A DNA stretch of 64,000 bases from Mariniphaga anaerophila (lineage in GTDB: Bacteria > Bacteroidota > Bacteroidia > Bacteroidales > Prolixibacteraceae). The DNA lies in NCBI RefSeq assembly GCF_900129025.1, contig NZ_FQUM01000005.1:62001-126000 (forward strand), in the 5' to 3' direction. A program made the position numbers and the translations under genes. Numbering within the stretch: the stretch's first letter is position 1; each line of letters begins with the position of its first letter. Below are positions 36,904 through 45,876 of the stretch, in pieces. The notes beneath the pieces were generated by a model. The model was not told where the DNA came from. It was given only the letters and a program-made list of their open reading frames with translations, and did not search any database.

Positions 36904-36953
36904 CTCCCAGAAATGTATAAGACTTCAATGTATACAGCCTCGCCACAAACACA

Positions 36954-37952
36954 TTAATTTACTGCTCCCTGCGCAGTAACGTCAATGGCAAAAGAAGAGG
37001 TTCTGGCATCATTCGATTCCAGATAAATTGTTGCAGTGTTTACTCCAGGGTTCAGCTTACTACGGTCGCAGGTAAATACAACTCCTCCCTGGTAATTATT
37101 GCTTTCATAAATGCCGCTTTGCTGCGAAACGGAAAGCCAGTCCGGAAGATTTTCAAAATGCCAAACGAGTAAACCGCTTCCCCCATTAGTAAAGTTGAAG
37201 TAGTAGGATGTACCACTCCGGCCAAAATTAACAGATGAATCATAGGCTCCAACAGATAAACGTGGAGACCCCAAACTCACAGAAACAGGCACCTGTATCA
37301 TTAGATTATTTCTATCATTTGTCTGCAATACGATTGTTCCGCTCAGACCACTATTTATTGCCTTTTCCACATTAACAGTAAAAGGCACATAAGCATCGGC
37401 ATCCCTGCCCAAAAATACCGACATAGGAACAAACCCATCCAAATTCACCTCAAGCCATTCGGGCATGTCAACAATATCCCAAACCAATATGCCATCGCCT
37501 TTGTTAGAAATCTTCAGTTTGGTTTCTCCACTATAATTCACCTCAAGCGTTTTGATCACCTCAACAGACGGATCTCCTTCAGTAATATAATAGAGGGGCA
37601 CTGCATATTTTTTATCGTTTACAGAAACAAGCATCTGGTCAGCATAAATGCCTAATTCCGAAAAACGTGGCTCTACATCTGCTTCACAATGTATTATTGC
37701 CATTCCGTTGATAAACGTTCCGGTGTTACTGTCAACTTTCAGCCAATGCGGCTTGCTCACAATTTCAAAATCGGCACTCCCTGCTCCGTTTATTGAAAAC
37801 ATATAATCACCAGCCGTCCATGTTGGTGAAATAATAATCATTGATGCCCCCACATCTGAAACATCAAGGCTTTCATTTAAAAATTCATCGTTGCATGCAA
37901 AAAGTAAAAGCACTGCAAAAAAGAGTATAATATTTTGACAAGTTTTTTTCAT
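36954..37952 (-). CDS. Surface lipoprotein with BACON-like Ig repeats
   Basis: 332 residues. Type II signal peptide with lipobox LFAC near 19. Three beta-sandwich repeats carry the BACON-like pattern: a short strand, then P-x-W-L or P-E-W-L-x-V/S (PHWLKV near 67, MPEWLEV near 163, LPDWLSV near 265), then a threonine- or serine-rich strand. Such domains occur in Bacteroidota surface glycan-binding and adhesion proteins. It follows the outer-membrane gene by 34 nt in the same operon. Confidence 0.75.
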   Translation of the reverse strand: MKKTCQNIILFFAVLLLFACNDEFLNESLDVSDVGASMIIISPTWTAGDYMFSINGAGSADFEIVSKPHWLKVDSNTGTFINGMAIIHCEADVEPRFSELGIYADQMLVSVNDKKYAVPLYYITEGDPSVEVIKTLEVNYSGETKLKISNKGDGILVWDIVDMPEWLEVNLDGFVPMSVFLGRDADAYVPFTVNVEKAINSGLSGTIVLQTNDRNNLMIQVPVSVSLGSPRLSVGAYDSSVNFGRSGTSYYFNFTNGGSGLLVWHFENLPDWLSVSQQSGIYESNNYQGGVVFTCDRSKLNPGVNTATIYLESNDARTSSFAIDVTAQGAVN

Positions 37953-37986
37953 CGGAATACTTTTTTTCGATTAAAACAACAGTTGT

Positions 37987-38973
37987 TTAAAATTGATAAC
38001 GCACCGTAAAACCATAATCAAGGTGAGAAACCACTATAGCGTCTGCAAGCTTCTGCTCTGTATGGCCATAGCTACTATCATAACCTATTTTATTAAGCTC
38101 TGCCCAAGTATAATTCACTGCAACACCTGCCGATAATATTGACGAGAAGCAATATTCAAGTGACAAACCGCCCTTTACCCCAAATGTAGTGCCCTTAACC
38201 AGGCCGTTCGAATTATCGTAATAATTTACCAGCTCATATTCTCCTTCGTAGCCTTCAAATGAGATTGTTTGAAGTTCAAAAGCTCTGATTTCATTTCTCA
38301 ACCAGACAATGCCCGGTGACACTGTTCCCCAAAATTTAATGTTCTTCTCCTCCCCCAAAAAATGCTGAGACAACACAGAAACTCCAGTAAAATGGGTACT
38401 AAACTCTTCTTCTTGATTCAGTTTGGCAAAATACGGAACATTAAGTCCATCTCCACTATCCCCGCCAACCAAAAAACTGCCCTCTGAATCAGCAAAATAC
38501 ATAGAATACTCGGCACCAACACCAATATATGAGTTCAGCAGGTAGTGTCCTCCTACGTTTACATAAAACCCGTTCTTAAGGCTTCTTGTGTAATCGCGGG
38601 CATCCCGCTTAGGAATACCGGCCCCTTCCAATGTAGACTGCATTCCGGTTAAATCGATAAACGAATGCGCAAATCCTTCCTGCAAAGTAATCATAAATCT
38701 GTACTCGCGTTTCTGAAGGATAGCTTTCTGCTGCCGAATCCCAGAATTATCACCGCCCGGGTTGGTTCTCAAATAACGCAACACTTCCGAAATTGCAATT
38801 GATTTTCCTTCGACGTAATTTTCGGAAGTATTTTGCTCGTAGGTTATTCGTTCCTCGCCTACAGATAAAATTCTGCATTCGATGGTGTCCTGCCGAATGG
38901 TAATAATTCGATCCTGCGCCTTTGTTGCACCCCAGAGCACGGTGCACAACAAAATCAAAAGTGTCGTTTTCAT
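37987..38973 (-). CDS. Outer-membrane beta-barrel protein of unknown function
   Basis: 328 residues with a signal peptide (1-19, ending KAQ). Residues 20-75 form a soluble part with T-I-R-Q-D-T-I-E-C-R and SVGEERITYEQN, a pattern seen in several Bacteroidota proteins that carry a small N-terminal domain. From about 92 the sequence alternates amphipathic strands and ends in a Phe-terminated strand (GFTVRYQF), typical of barrels folded by BamA. Precedes the BACON-like lipoprotein in a two-gene operon. Confidence 0.7.
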   Translation of the reverse strand: MKTTLLILLCTVLWGATKAQDRIITIRQDTIECRILSVGEERITYEQNTSENYVEGKSIAISEVLRYLRTNPGGDNSGIRQQKAILQKREYRFMITLQEGFAHSFIDLTGMQSTLEGAGIPKRDARDYTRSLKNGFYVNVGGHYLLNSYIGVGAEYSMYFADSEGSFLVGGDSGDGLNVPYFAKLNQEEEFSTHFTGVSVLSQHFLGEEKNIKFWGTVSPGIVWLRNEIRAFELQTISFEGYEGEYELVNYYDNSNGLVKGTTFGVKGGLSLEYCFSSILSAGVAVNYTWAELNKIGYDSSYGHTEQKLADAIVVSHLDYGFTVRYQF

Positions 38974-39387
38974 CGGGAAAGTGTTGTTGTGGTTTTTATA
39001 AAATAGCGCATTAAACTAACATATTATTCCCCTCTTTTCCAAAGCTTTTATCAAAATTTTTCACACGTTTTTACAATACAAAAACACTTGCCATTTCAGC
39101 AACTGACGGTACTTCCCATATTTAAAGCCGACGAAAAAAAACACCGGACGAAACATGTTGTTTCAGTTCATTTGAAGAAATTCATCAAAAAAAAGAAAAA
39201 ATATTTTCATTTTCACTACCCTTTCTAAGTCCTAATCTTCAACACCATATCAACAAAACCCTTATCAACAGGGCAAAAAACAAAAAAAATATTTGCACCG
39301 GCACGCAACCATAAAGAATATCACGCATCATAAAATAAATTCTAATTCTATTAGTTAGAATTCTTACCATAATCTTTAAAATTAAAA
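38974..39387. other. 414-base divergent intergenic region
   Basis: It separates the barrel/lipoprotein operon (minus) from the lipoprotein at 39388. A 7-of-8 -7 box (TAGTTTAA, minus strand) 21 bases after TTTG may serve the barrel gene. An 8-bp inverted repeat lies at 39338-39362. The rest is AT-rich with no coding frame. Confidence 0.5.
39338..39362. repeat. Inverted repeat upstream of lipoprotein 39388-40137
   Basis: Perfect 8-bp arms (39338-39345 and 39355-39362) around 9 bases. Sits 26 bases before the ATG; could be an operator or a leader hairpin. Confidence 0.45.
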
Positions 39388-40137
39388 ATGAAAAAAGACA
39401 TGAAGACGAAGAGAGTTATTTGGAGAAGTATTGGCGCGTTAATGATGGGTTCATTAGTATTAACCTCTTGTGTTGACGATCCCGAACCGATTGCATTAAA
39501 TGCTGCAACCGATGTTTTTGTTCAAAAAATTGTACAAAATGATGTAGAAAAGTATAGCGTTGCGTTTTGGGTATATGGCAACAAAGACCTCGATTCAGTT
39601 AAAGTAGAAGGCCCCAACGATGAAAGCTGGAAACTTGAAAAAACACCTTCTAACAGCCAGTTATTCAGCCTTTATCCTGAAGACGAAGACTACACAGAAA
39701 CAATGCCGGCAGAAGGAGAATACGTTTTCACAGTAAAAAGTACACAGGCCGACGAAGCTGCCATAACTTTTAAAGACAAACTGGGAGCCGACGAGCTGCC
39801 TGCCGTTACTATTGAAACATCCGTGTTTAAAGACTCGAAACAAAAAACAACCTGGCTGGAAGCAGAAGATGCAGACGCTTATTATGTAAGGCTTTATGAC
39901 AGTTCAGACAAACTCGTTTTTACGAGTTCAATACTAAGCAAAGTAACCGAATATGCATTTGGGTTGGCCGACAACGGCTGGGCTGACAATAACAAAAAAG
40001 CAGAAGCAGGAGAAACTTACCGAATCGAAGTTTTGGCAATTCTGTACGAAGACGGTGCTACCGATTCTAACCGTGGCTACAACGTTCAGTTCATATCTAT
40101 CGGCTCCGATGAAATCGTTTGGGGCGAAGGCGAATAA
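39388..40137 (+). CDS. Lipoprotein of unknown function
   Basis: 249 residues; an ATG at 39400 is an alternative start. Lipobox VLTSC near residue 28. The mature part is acidic and beta-rich, with two Ig-like or fibronectin-like regions (YVFTVKSTQADEAAITF near 111, YRIEVLAILYED near 211). No family recognised. It stands alone, followed by a strong terminator. Confidence 0.7.
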   Translation: MKKDMKTKRVIWRSIGALMMGSLVLTSCVDDPEPIALNAATDVFVQKIVQNDVEKYSVAFWVYGNKDLDSVKVEGPNDESWKLEKTPSNSQLFSLYPEDEDYTETMPAEGEYVFTVKSTQADEAAITFKDKLGADELPAVTIETSVFKDSKQKTTWLEAEDADAYYVRLYDSSDKLVFTSSILSKVTEYAFGLADNGWADNNKKAEAGETYRIEVLAILYEDGATDSNRGYNVQFISIGSDEIVWGEGE

Positions 40138-40160
40138 AAATTTTTAATCAATTCTTTCTT

Positions 40161-40196
40161 AAGGGTGTCTCTATACAGAGGCACCCTTTTTCTTTT
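40161..40196 (+). terminator. Terminator of the lipoprotein gene
   Basis: 11-bp stem with one G-U pair (40161-40171 and 40178-40188), 6-nt loop, then a T-rich tail. Confidence 0.85.
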
Positions 40197-40209
40197 AAAG
40201 TTTTCCTTG

Positions 40210-40217
40210 TACATTTG
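40210..40217 (+). promoter_or_regulatory. -7 element of valS
   Basis: TACATTTG, exact TAnnTTTG match, about 33 nt before the ATG. Confidence 0.5.
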
Positions 40218-40253
40218 CACCTCAATTTTTATAGAATTCTGAAATAAAAAAAC

Positions 40254-42881
40254 ATGGAAATTCCGAGCAAATATACCCCTGCAGAAATAGAAGAAAAATG
40301 GTACAAATACTGGACAGAACGGAGATTCTTTCATTCAGTGCCTGATGACCGGGAACCGTACACGATTGTAATTCCCCCACCAAATGTTACCGGTGTTTTG
40401 CACATGGGGCACATGCTCAACAATACCATTCAGGATATTCTGGTGCGGCGTGCGCGAATGACCGGGAAAAACGCCTGCTGGGTGCCGGGAACCGACCATG
40501 CATCGATTGCCACCGAAGCCAAAGTGGTAAACAAATTAAAAGAAGAAGGCATTGACAAATACGACCTCACGCGCCAAGAATTTCTGGAACACGCCTGGAA
40601 CTGGACCCACAAACACGGGGGAATAATTCTGGAACAATTGAAAAAGCTGGGAGCGTCGTGCGACTGGGACCGTACTGCATTTACAATGGACGAAGCCCGC
40701 AGCGAATCGGTTATTAAAGTTTTTGTGGATTTATACAACAAAGGACTTATTTACCGTGGAGTGAGGATGGTTCACTGGGATCCGGCTGCAAAAACAGCGC
40801 TCTCAGATGAAGAAGTCATCTATAAAGAACTTAAGTCGAAATTATATTACCTGAAATATAAAATTGATGGCGAAGACGGGTTTGTAACCATCGCCACTAC
40901 CCGCCCCGAAACAATTCTGGGAGATACCGCAGTATGTGTAAATCCTGCAGACGAAAGATTTGCCCACCTCAAAGGAAAACGGGTACTGGTGCCGCTGGTT
41001 AACCGTTCCATCCCGATTATTGAAGACGACTATGTTGATATGGAATTTGGTACCGGATGCCTGAAAATTACGCCGGCGCACGACATCAACGACTACGAAA
41101 TAGGAATGCGCCACAACCTGCCTTCCATCGATATTTTTAACGATGACGGAACGCTGAGCAAAGACGCAGAATTATTTGTTGGTGAAGACCGTTTCGATGT
41201 TCGCGATAAAATTATTCCCGAACTGGAAAAGGCCGGGAATATGGCAAAAATAGAAGACTACACAAATAAGGTAGGATTCTCTGAGAGGACAGACGCCATT
41301 ATTGAGCCGAAACTTTCGGCACAGTGGTTCCTGAAAATGGAAGAGCTGGTAAAACCGGCTCTCGAAAATGTGATGAACGACACAATCAGTTTCCATCCGC
41401 CGAAATTCAAAAATACTTACCGCCACTGGATGAACAACATCAAGGATTGGTGCATTAGCCGGCAATTGTGGTGGGGACATCAGATACCTGTTTACTATTT
41501 ACCGCAAGGCGATTTTGTTTGTGCTGAAACAGCAGAAAAAGCGCTGGAATTGGCCAAAGAAAAAACAGGAAATACCAATTTAACAATCGCCGATTTACGG
41601 CAAGATGAAGATGCACTCGACACCTGGTTTTCCAGCTGGTTGTGGCCAATCTCGGTGTTCGACGGAATTCGCTTCCCCGAAAACGAAGAGATAAAATATT
41701 ACTACCCGACTTCTGATTTGGTAACTGCGCCCGACATCATCTTTTTCTGGGTAGCACGCATGATTATTGCAGGCTACGAATACCGCGACGAGCTTCCTTT
41801 CAAAAATGTATATTTTACAGGAATGGTTCGTGACACCCAGCGCCGTAAAATGTCGAAATCGTTGGGGAATTCTCCCGACCCGCTCGACCTGATTGCAAAA
41901 TATGGTGCCGACGGAGTTCGCGTGGGAATGCTGCTCTGCTCGCCTGCCGGAGGAGATCTTCTTTTCGATGAAAATCTGCCCCAACAGGGCGCCGGCTTTG
42001 TTACAAAAATATGGAACGCATTCAGGTTGGTAAAAAACTGGGAGGTTGCTGAAAACATTGAACAACCAGAGCATTCTAAACTGGCCATCGAATGGTTCCG
42101 GAATAAATTGCACCAGGTTGTGGAAACGCTCGACGAGCAGTTCAACCAGTTCCGCATTTCGGAAGCGCTGATGACCATATACACTACAGTTCGCGATGAA
42201 TTTTCGGGCTGGCTGCTGGAAGTTGTTAAACCGCCCTACCAGCAACCCATCGATGCAAAAACATACAACGAAACGGTTGATTTGTTTGACCAGTTGCTTC
42301 GGTTAATGCATCCGTTTATGCCATTTGTTACCGAAGAAATTTGGCAGTTGCTGAAAAACCGGGAAGATGGCGAAAGCATTATGATGTGCCAGTTGCCTCC
42401 GGTGGAAAGTTACAACAGCGAAATGCTTGCCGCATTTGAAAATGTAAAAGAAGCCATCTCAGGAATTCGTAATATCCGCAAAGACAAAAACATCCCGAAT
42501 AAAGATACGCTGGAATTATGCATTCAGCAGGGCGACAAAGGTTTTGAACCGCAATTCAACAGCGTAATCATAAAAATGGCTCACCTCTCGTCGTTGGAAA
42601 TGGTTACCGACGAAGTTCAGGGTGCTGCATCTTTCAGGGTAAAATCTACCAACTTTTATGTTCCGCTGGAAGGTTTTATTGACGTGGAAGAAGAGTTGAA
42701 AAAACTGGAGGAAGAACTGAAATACACAAAAGGATTCCTCAACTCGGTAATGAAAAAACTGAGCAACGAACGCTTTGTAAATAATGCGCCCGAAGCTGTT
42801 GTTGCCAAAGAAAAAGCAAAACAATCCGACGCTGAAGCCAAAATTAAGGTTTTGGAAGAACGAATTGCCGGATTAAAATAA
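40254..42881 (+). CDS. valS: Valyl-tRNA synthetase
   Basis: 875 residues. Class I signature HMGHM in [14 protein letters not shown] near 45 and KMSKS in [14 protein letters not shown] near 525. The editing (CP1) domain lies between, with [13 protein letters not shown] near 216. The C-terminal coiled-coil tRNA-binding arm covers about 805-875. Single-gene unit with its own promoter and terminator. Confidence 0.98.
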   Translation: MEIPSKYTPAEIEEKWYKYWTERRFFHSVPDDREPYTIVIPPPNVTGVLHMGHMLNNTIQDILVRRARMTGKNACWVPGTDHASIATEAKVVNKLKEEGIDKYDLTRQEFLEHAWNWTHKHGGIILEQLKKLGASCDWDRTAFTMDEARSESVIKVFVDLYNKGLIYRGVRMVHWDPAAKTALSDEEVIYKELKSKLYYLKYKIDGEDGFVTIATTRPETILGDTAVCVNPADERFAHLKGKRVLVPLVNRSIPIIEDDYVDMEFGTGCLKITPAHDINDYEIGMRHNLPSIDIFNDDGTLSKDAELFVGEDRFDVRDKIIPELEKAGNMAKIEDYTNKVGFSERTDAIIEPKLSAQWFLKMEELVKPALENVMNDTISFHPPKFKNTYRHWMNNIKDWCISRQLWWGHQIPVYYLPQGDFVCAETAEKALELAKEKTGNTNLTIADLRQDEDALDTWFSSWLWPISVFDGIRFPENEEIKYYYPTSDLVTAPDIIFFWVARMIIAGYEYRDELPFKNVYFTGMVRDTQRRKMSKSLGNSPDPLDLIAKYGADGVRVGMLLCSPAGGDLLFDENLPQQGAGFVTKIWNAFRLVKNWEVAENIEQPEHSKLAIEWFRNKLHQVVETLDEQFNQFRISEALMTIYTTVRDEFSGWLLEVVKPPYQQPIDAKTYNETVDLFDQLLRLMHPFMPFVTEEIWQLLKNREDGESIMMCQLPPVESYNSEMLAAFENVKEAISGIRNIRKDKNIPNKDTLELCIQQGDKGFEPQFNSVIIKMAHLSSLEMVTDEVQGAASFRVKSTNFYVPLEGFIDVEEELKKLEEELKYTKGFLNSVMKKLSNERFVNNAPEAVVAKEKAKQSDAEAKIKVLEERIAGLK

Positions 42882-42891
42882 CTCCAAAATA

Positions 42892-42931
42892 AATTCGAAG
42901 GATGGTCTCCGGATCGTCCTTTGAATTATTT
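42892..42931 (+). terminator. Terminator of valS
   Basis: 11-bp stem with one G-U pair (42892-42902 and 42917-42927), 14-nt loop, followed by ATTTTCTC. Confidence 0.7.
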
Positions 42932-43084
42932 TCTCTTTCGTTATTCTCATTGGGGAAAAACATTCTCTCCCTCTCGGGCAAATAAACTTGCAGTAAAAGT
43001 CTGCCCGGAAATTGTACCCTTTAAATGATGTTAAAAGCGCTGTTAAAATAAATTAACAAGGCTTCCTGTGTTATTAATTCCCCC

Positions 43085-43092
43085 TAAATTTG
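43085..43092 (+). promoter_or_regulatory. -7 element of gene 43174-43860
   Basis: TAAATTTG, exact TAnnTTTG match. It overlaps the longest frame opening at 43090, which argues for the ATG at 43174 and a leader of about 78 nt. Confidence 0.5.
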
Positions 43093-43173
43093 AATACCAT
43101 TTCAAATGGATCAGTATTTGAGCGTTACAACCGAATTGAAATTGAAACACAAAAAATAACATCACAACAAACC

Positions 43174-43860
43174 ATGCCACAGAAAGTAGCCACTGCTTTT
43201 ATTTTCCTGTTGTTTTACCAGTTTGCGTACTCACAGGCTGAGCTCCGGCCGGTGATGCCCGAACCGGATTCGGTTCAGACAACCAGATACAACCTGCTTG
43301 ATAATTTATCAGGAAGTCAGCTTTGGGTTCCGGGGCAATCTTTCATTTCGTCGCCTCCTTTTCCGGTGTTTAGTAATTTGCAGAATCGTTTCAGTTTTCA
43401 GAATGAACCTGCATTCAAAACACTTACGTTTACACCAAATAAAATTGAATGGGAAATGCCCGGGCTAGGGTCAGTTAACCATTTTTCCAATCAGCTCCGC
43501 TGGAATGCCGGCAACAATTTTTCAGTTGACTTTGCTGCCGGACTGGCCATTCAAAATACAATATCGAATCTGTACGCTCCCAACTACCAGCTCATTTCAC
43601 AGGCGCAAATCGAATACTCTTTTAACGATAAAACGAGTACCTACCTGCGCGGGCAGTACCTTACAAAACCACTCAATAAACCGAGTACGTTTTTCGACCC
43701 GTTCATGTATAACAATCCTCTCTTTTTGCAAAACGAAATTGGGGCAGGATTCAAAACAAAATACAAAAACACCACCATCGATTTTCAGGTTATTTCAATT
43801 TACGGCCCCGAATCGGTGATAAGTAACCCGGGGCATTCGAAAATACGCATTGGCTTTTAA
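43174..43860 (+). CDS. Secreted beta-rich outer-membrane-type protein, unknown function
   Basis: 228 residues from the ATG at 43174, which opens a signal peptide (MPQKVATAFIFLLFYQF, ending YSQ). The mature part is Asn-, Phe- and Ser-rich with alternating strands (NNFSVDFAAGLAIQNT, QAQIEYSFNDKTSTYLRGQ) and ends in a Phe (RIGF), the pattern of an outer-membrane barrel of about 8-10 strands. No family recognised. The next gene, a secreted CarboxypepD_reg protein, starts 120 nt downstream. Confidence 0.65.
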   Translation: MPQKVATAFIFLLFYQFAYSQAELRPVMPEPDSVQTTRYNLLDNLSGSQLWVPGQSFISSPPFPVFSNLQNRFSFQNEPAFKTLTFTPNKIEWEMPGLGSVNHFSNQLRWNAGNNFSVDFAAGLAIQNTISNLYAPNYQLISQAQIEYSFNDKTSTYLRGQYLTKPLNKPSTFFDPFMYNNPLFLQNEIGAGFKTKYKNTTIDFQVISIYGPESVISNPGHSKIRIGF

Positions 43861-43980
43861 ACAATTGCGCAATGCAAAACAACCAGAACCGGCATAAAAC
43901 ATGTTAAAATACCAGTTAAAAACTGTTATGTTTCTTATGAGAAAAATCTTTTACATATTTTTGAATCTTATTTTAAAAGC

Positions 43981-44736
43981 ATGAGAAGTTCAATTTTCAT
44001 CGGCTTAATATTGTTGCTTTTCTCCGGGCTGCAAAGCCGGGCACAAACCGACTTGTCCCTTGTGGATCCAATTCTGGTTCGGTTAAAAGGCAGAATTGTG
44101 AGCGCTGCCGACAGCTCGGGTATTCCTTACGTTAATATTGTAAACAACCGGTATCGCGGGGGCACCATCACCAACAACGACGGGTACTTTTCGCTCGACG
44201 CGCTAAATATCGACAGCCTTATTGCAACCTCTGTGGGCTACGAGAAAAAGGTGATTTATATTCCGCACAGCTACATGGGACAGGAAGTTCTAACATTTGT
44301 TATGAATCCAGTTAACTATGCAGTAGGAGAGGTAGAAGTGAAAGGAGAAAGCCCAAGTCTGGATTTGGGAGTCAGCACCGGAAAACCGGTAGATATTGCG
44401 CCCGAATTGCGCGGGAATGCATTCAATGAAAAACCGCCTGTTCTTGCGGCATTATTCAACCCGGTTTCTTTTTTACAGTATTACCTGAGCGACAACGAAC
44501 GCCGCAAGCGCGAAGTGCGACAAGCTATGGCCATACAGAAAAACTGGGAAATGCACTCGAAAAACTACAACAAGGAAATGGTGATGAAGCTGACCGGATT
44601 AAACGAAGCTGAAGCCGATACATTTATGCTTTGGTTCAATGCAAAAAATGTACTTCCATACACATCAAGCGAATACGAAGTGAGGGCTTCAATTGTTTAC
44701 TACTACCAAATGTTCAAACAGGATAAAAATAAGTAA
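43981..44736 (+). CDS. Secreted protein with carboxypeptidase-like regulatory domain
   Basis: 251 residues with a signal peptide ending SRAQ near 22. Residues 34-105 form a CarboxypepD_reg-like Ig domain (LKGRIVSAADSSGIPYVNIV, then GTITNNDGYFSLD), as in TonB-dependent receptor plugs, but no TonB-plug or barrel follows. The C-terminal 120 residues are helical and charged, with SDNERRKREVRQAMA near 178, and are not recognised. Likely periplasmic. Confidence 0.75.
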   Translation: MRSSIFIGLILLLFSGLQSRAQTDLSLVDPILVRLKGRIVSAADSSGIPYVNIVNNRYRGGTITNNDGYFSLDALNIDSLIATSVGYEKKVIYIPHSYMGQEVLTFVMNPVNYAVGEVEVKGESPSLDLGVSTGKPVDIAPELRGNAFNEKPPVLAALFNPVSFLQYYLSDNERRKREVRQAMAIQKNWEMHSKNYNKEMVMKLTGLNEAEADTFMLWFNAKNVLPYTSSEYEVRASIVYYYQMFKQDKNK

Positions 44737-44773
44737 GGGAAGAAACGTAATTGAAATTATCGCTCCTTCCCTT
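44735..44773. terminator. Terminator between convergent genes
   Basis: 8-bp outer stem (44735-44742 with 44766-44773) with a partly paired interior. Overlaps the stop codon of 43981-44736. Confidence 0.45.
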
Positions 44774-44828
44774 TCCGAAATATTTTTTGAGTTGATGCAG
44801 ATTCTCGCTGCAAAGAAAATAAAACAGG

Positions 44829-45542
44829 TTATTTTATTTCCCTGATTTTCATATTTCTGAACATGGTTAATCCGCCATGATCCTGCAACCCGATATGCCC
44901 GGATTTAGACATGCCGTAGTATGGTTTGTCGCGCCACTTGCTTTCTTCTTTTCTTGCTTTCCAGTCGTCGCTCCAAAGTTCGTATTCTACTACTTTTTTG
45001 CCGTTCAGCCAGTGCTCTACATGCGGGCCATCAACAAGTATACGTGTTTTGTTCCATTCGTCAATCGGAACAACTTCTGCGTTTACAGGAGCATTCATGT
45101 CGTAATTAGAGCCCGAATACTGACTGTCTTTCAGCTTGGTTGGCCAGCCTTTGTCGTCAATAAGCTGGTATTCCGGAGCTGATTCGTAAATGGCATTTAC
45201 AACGCCTTCCTGGCAATGGTAAAAAATACCGGAATTACTTTCAGCAGCAATTTTCCATTCTACGTACAATTCAAAATTCTGGAACTCTTTTTTTGTGATG
45301 ATGTCGCCACCATGGTCGGCTCCAACGCCGGAATTATGCAAAATACCGTCAACAATTTTCCATCCGGTTACTTCTCCGCCATTAAAAGTTTTCCAGTTGC
45401 TCAACGATTTTCCATCAAACAACAACTCCCATCCCTCTGCAATTTCTTTTTTGGTTAAGGTGTTAATTTCGGGTTCTTTCGGTGTACAGCCTGCTACAGT
45501 CAACAGAAGAGCAGACATAACAAAATAAATCAGGTGTTTCAT
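44829..45542 (-). CDS. DUF1080 lipoprotein, probable 3-keto-glycoside hydrolase
   Basis: 237 residues. Lipobox VAGC near residue 19 marks a lipoprotein. The DUF1080 sandwich is complete: WELLFDGKSLSNWKTF near 43, WKIVDGILHNSG near 66, ELYVEWKIAAESNSGIFYH near 96, and a closing LTMFRNMKIREIK. Same family as 1900-2604 but lipid-anchored and without a neighbouring dehydrogenase. Own -7 box and convergent terminator, so it is a single-gene unit. Confidence 0.87.
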   Translation of the reverse strand: MKHLIYFVMSALLLTVAGCTPKEPEINTLTKKEIAEGWELLFDGKSLSNWKTFNGGEVTGWKIVDGILHNSGVGADHGGDIITKKEFQNFELYVEWKIAAESNSGIFYHCQEGVVNAIYESAPEYQLIDDKGWPTKLKDSQYSGSNYDMNAPVNAEVVPIDEWNKTRILVDGPHVEHWLNGKKVVEYELWSDDWKARKEESKWRDKPYYGMSKSGHIGLQDHGGLTMFRNMKIREIK

Positions 45543-45574
45543 TTCGATTTTTGTTTTTGAGTTTTAAAACAGTA

Positions 45575-45582
45575 CAAAATTA
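45575..45582 (-). promoter_or_regulatory. -7 element of the DUF1080 lipoprotein gene
   Basis: Minus-strand TAATTTTG, exact TAnnTTTG match, about 28 nt before the ATG at 45542. Confidence 0.5.
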
Positions 45583-45820
45583 AAGATTTGCCAGCACATC
45601 CAGAAACAATAGGATTGCAAAATTTTACGATTATTCCGTACAAAAGCAACCAAAAGAGAATTCCCGACACACGAAAGCCATTCGCCCGATTTTCAACATT
45701 TTGTAAGTTCGTCTAAAACCAAACATACGAAATACGGCAAATATCGTTTTTAATGAAAATACTTGCTATTCAATCCAAAAAAATTGAAAGGCCATTTTTG
45801 TGAGCCCGAAATGAAAACGC

Positions 45821-45865
45821 TTTTTAATGCGCTGAACGGCCTGACACCGCTTAGCGCATTAAAAA
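45821..45865 (-). terminator. 13-bp hairpin after metH, probable terminator
   Basis: Perfect 13-bp arms (45821-45833 and 45853-45865), 19-nt loop, starting 11 nt after the metH stop codon. The tail on the minus strand is only T4 after GCG, so it is weaker than the other terminators here. Confidence 0.55.
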
Positions 45866-45876
45866 CGAGTTGCCTC

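Larger units (their letters stand above)
45543..45876. other. 334-base gap between DUF1080 and metH genes
   Basis: It holds the promoter of the DUF1080 gene, about 200 bases of AT-rich sequence without a frame, and a strong 13-bp inverted repeat at 45821-45865 next to the metH stop codon. Confidence 0.55.

Noticed and set aside
37974-37988. AAACAAC/GTTGTTT dyad between the barrel and lipoprotein genes
   Set aside because: Arms are separated by one base, so it cannot form a hairpin; it overlaps a stop codon and may be chance.
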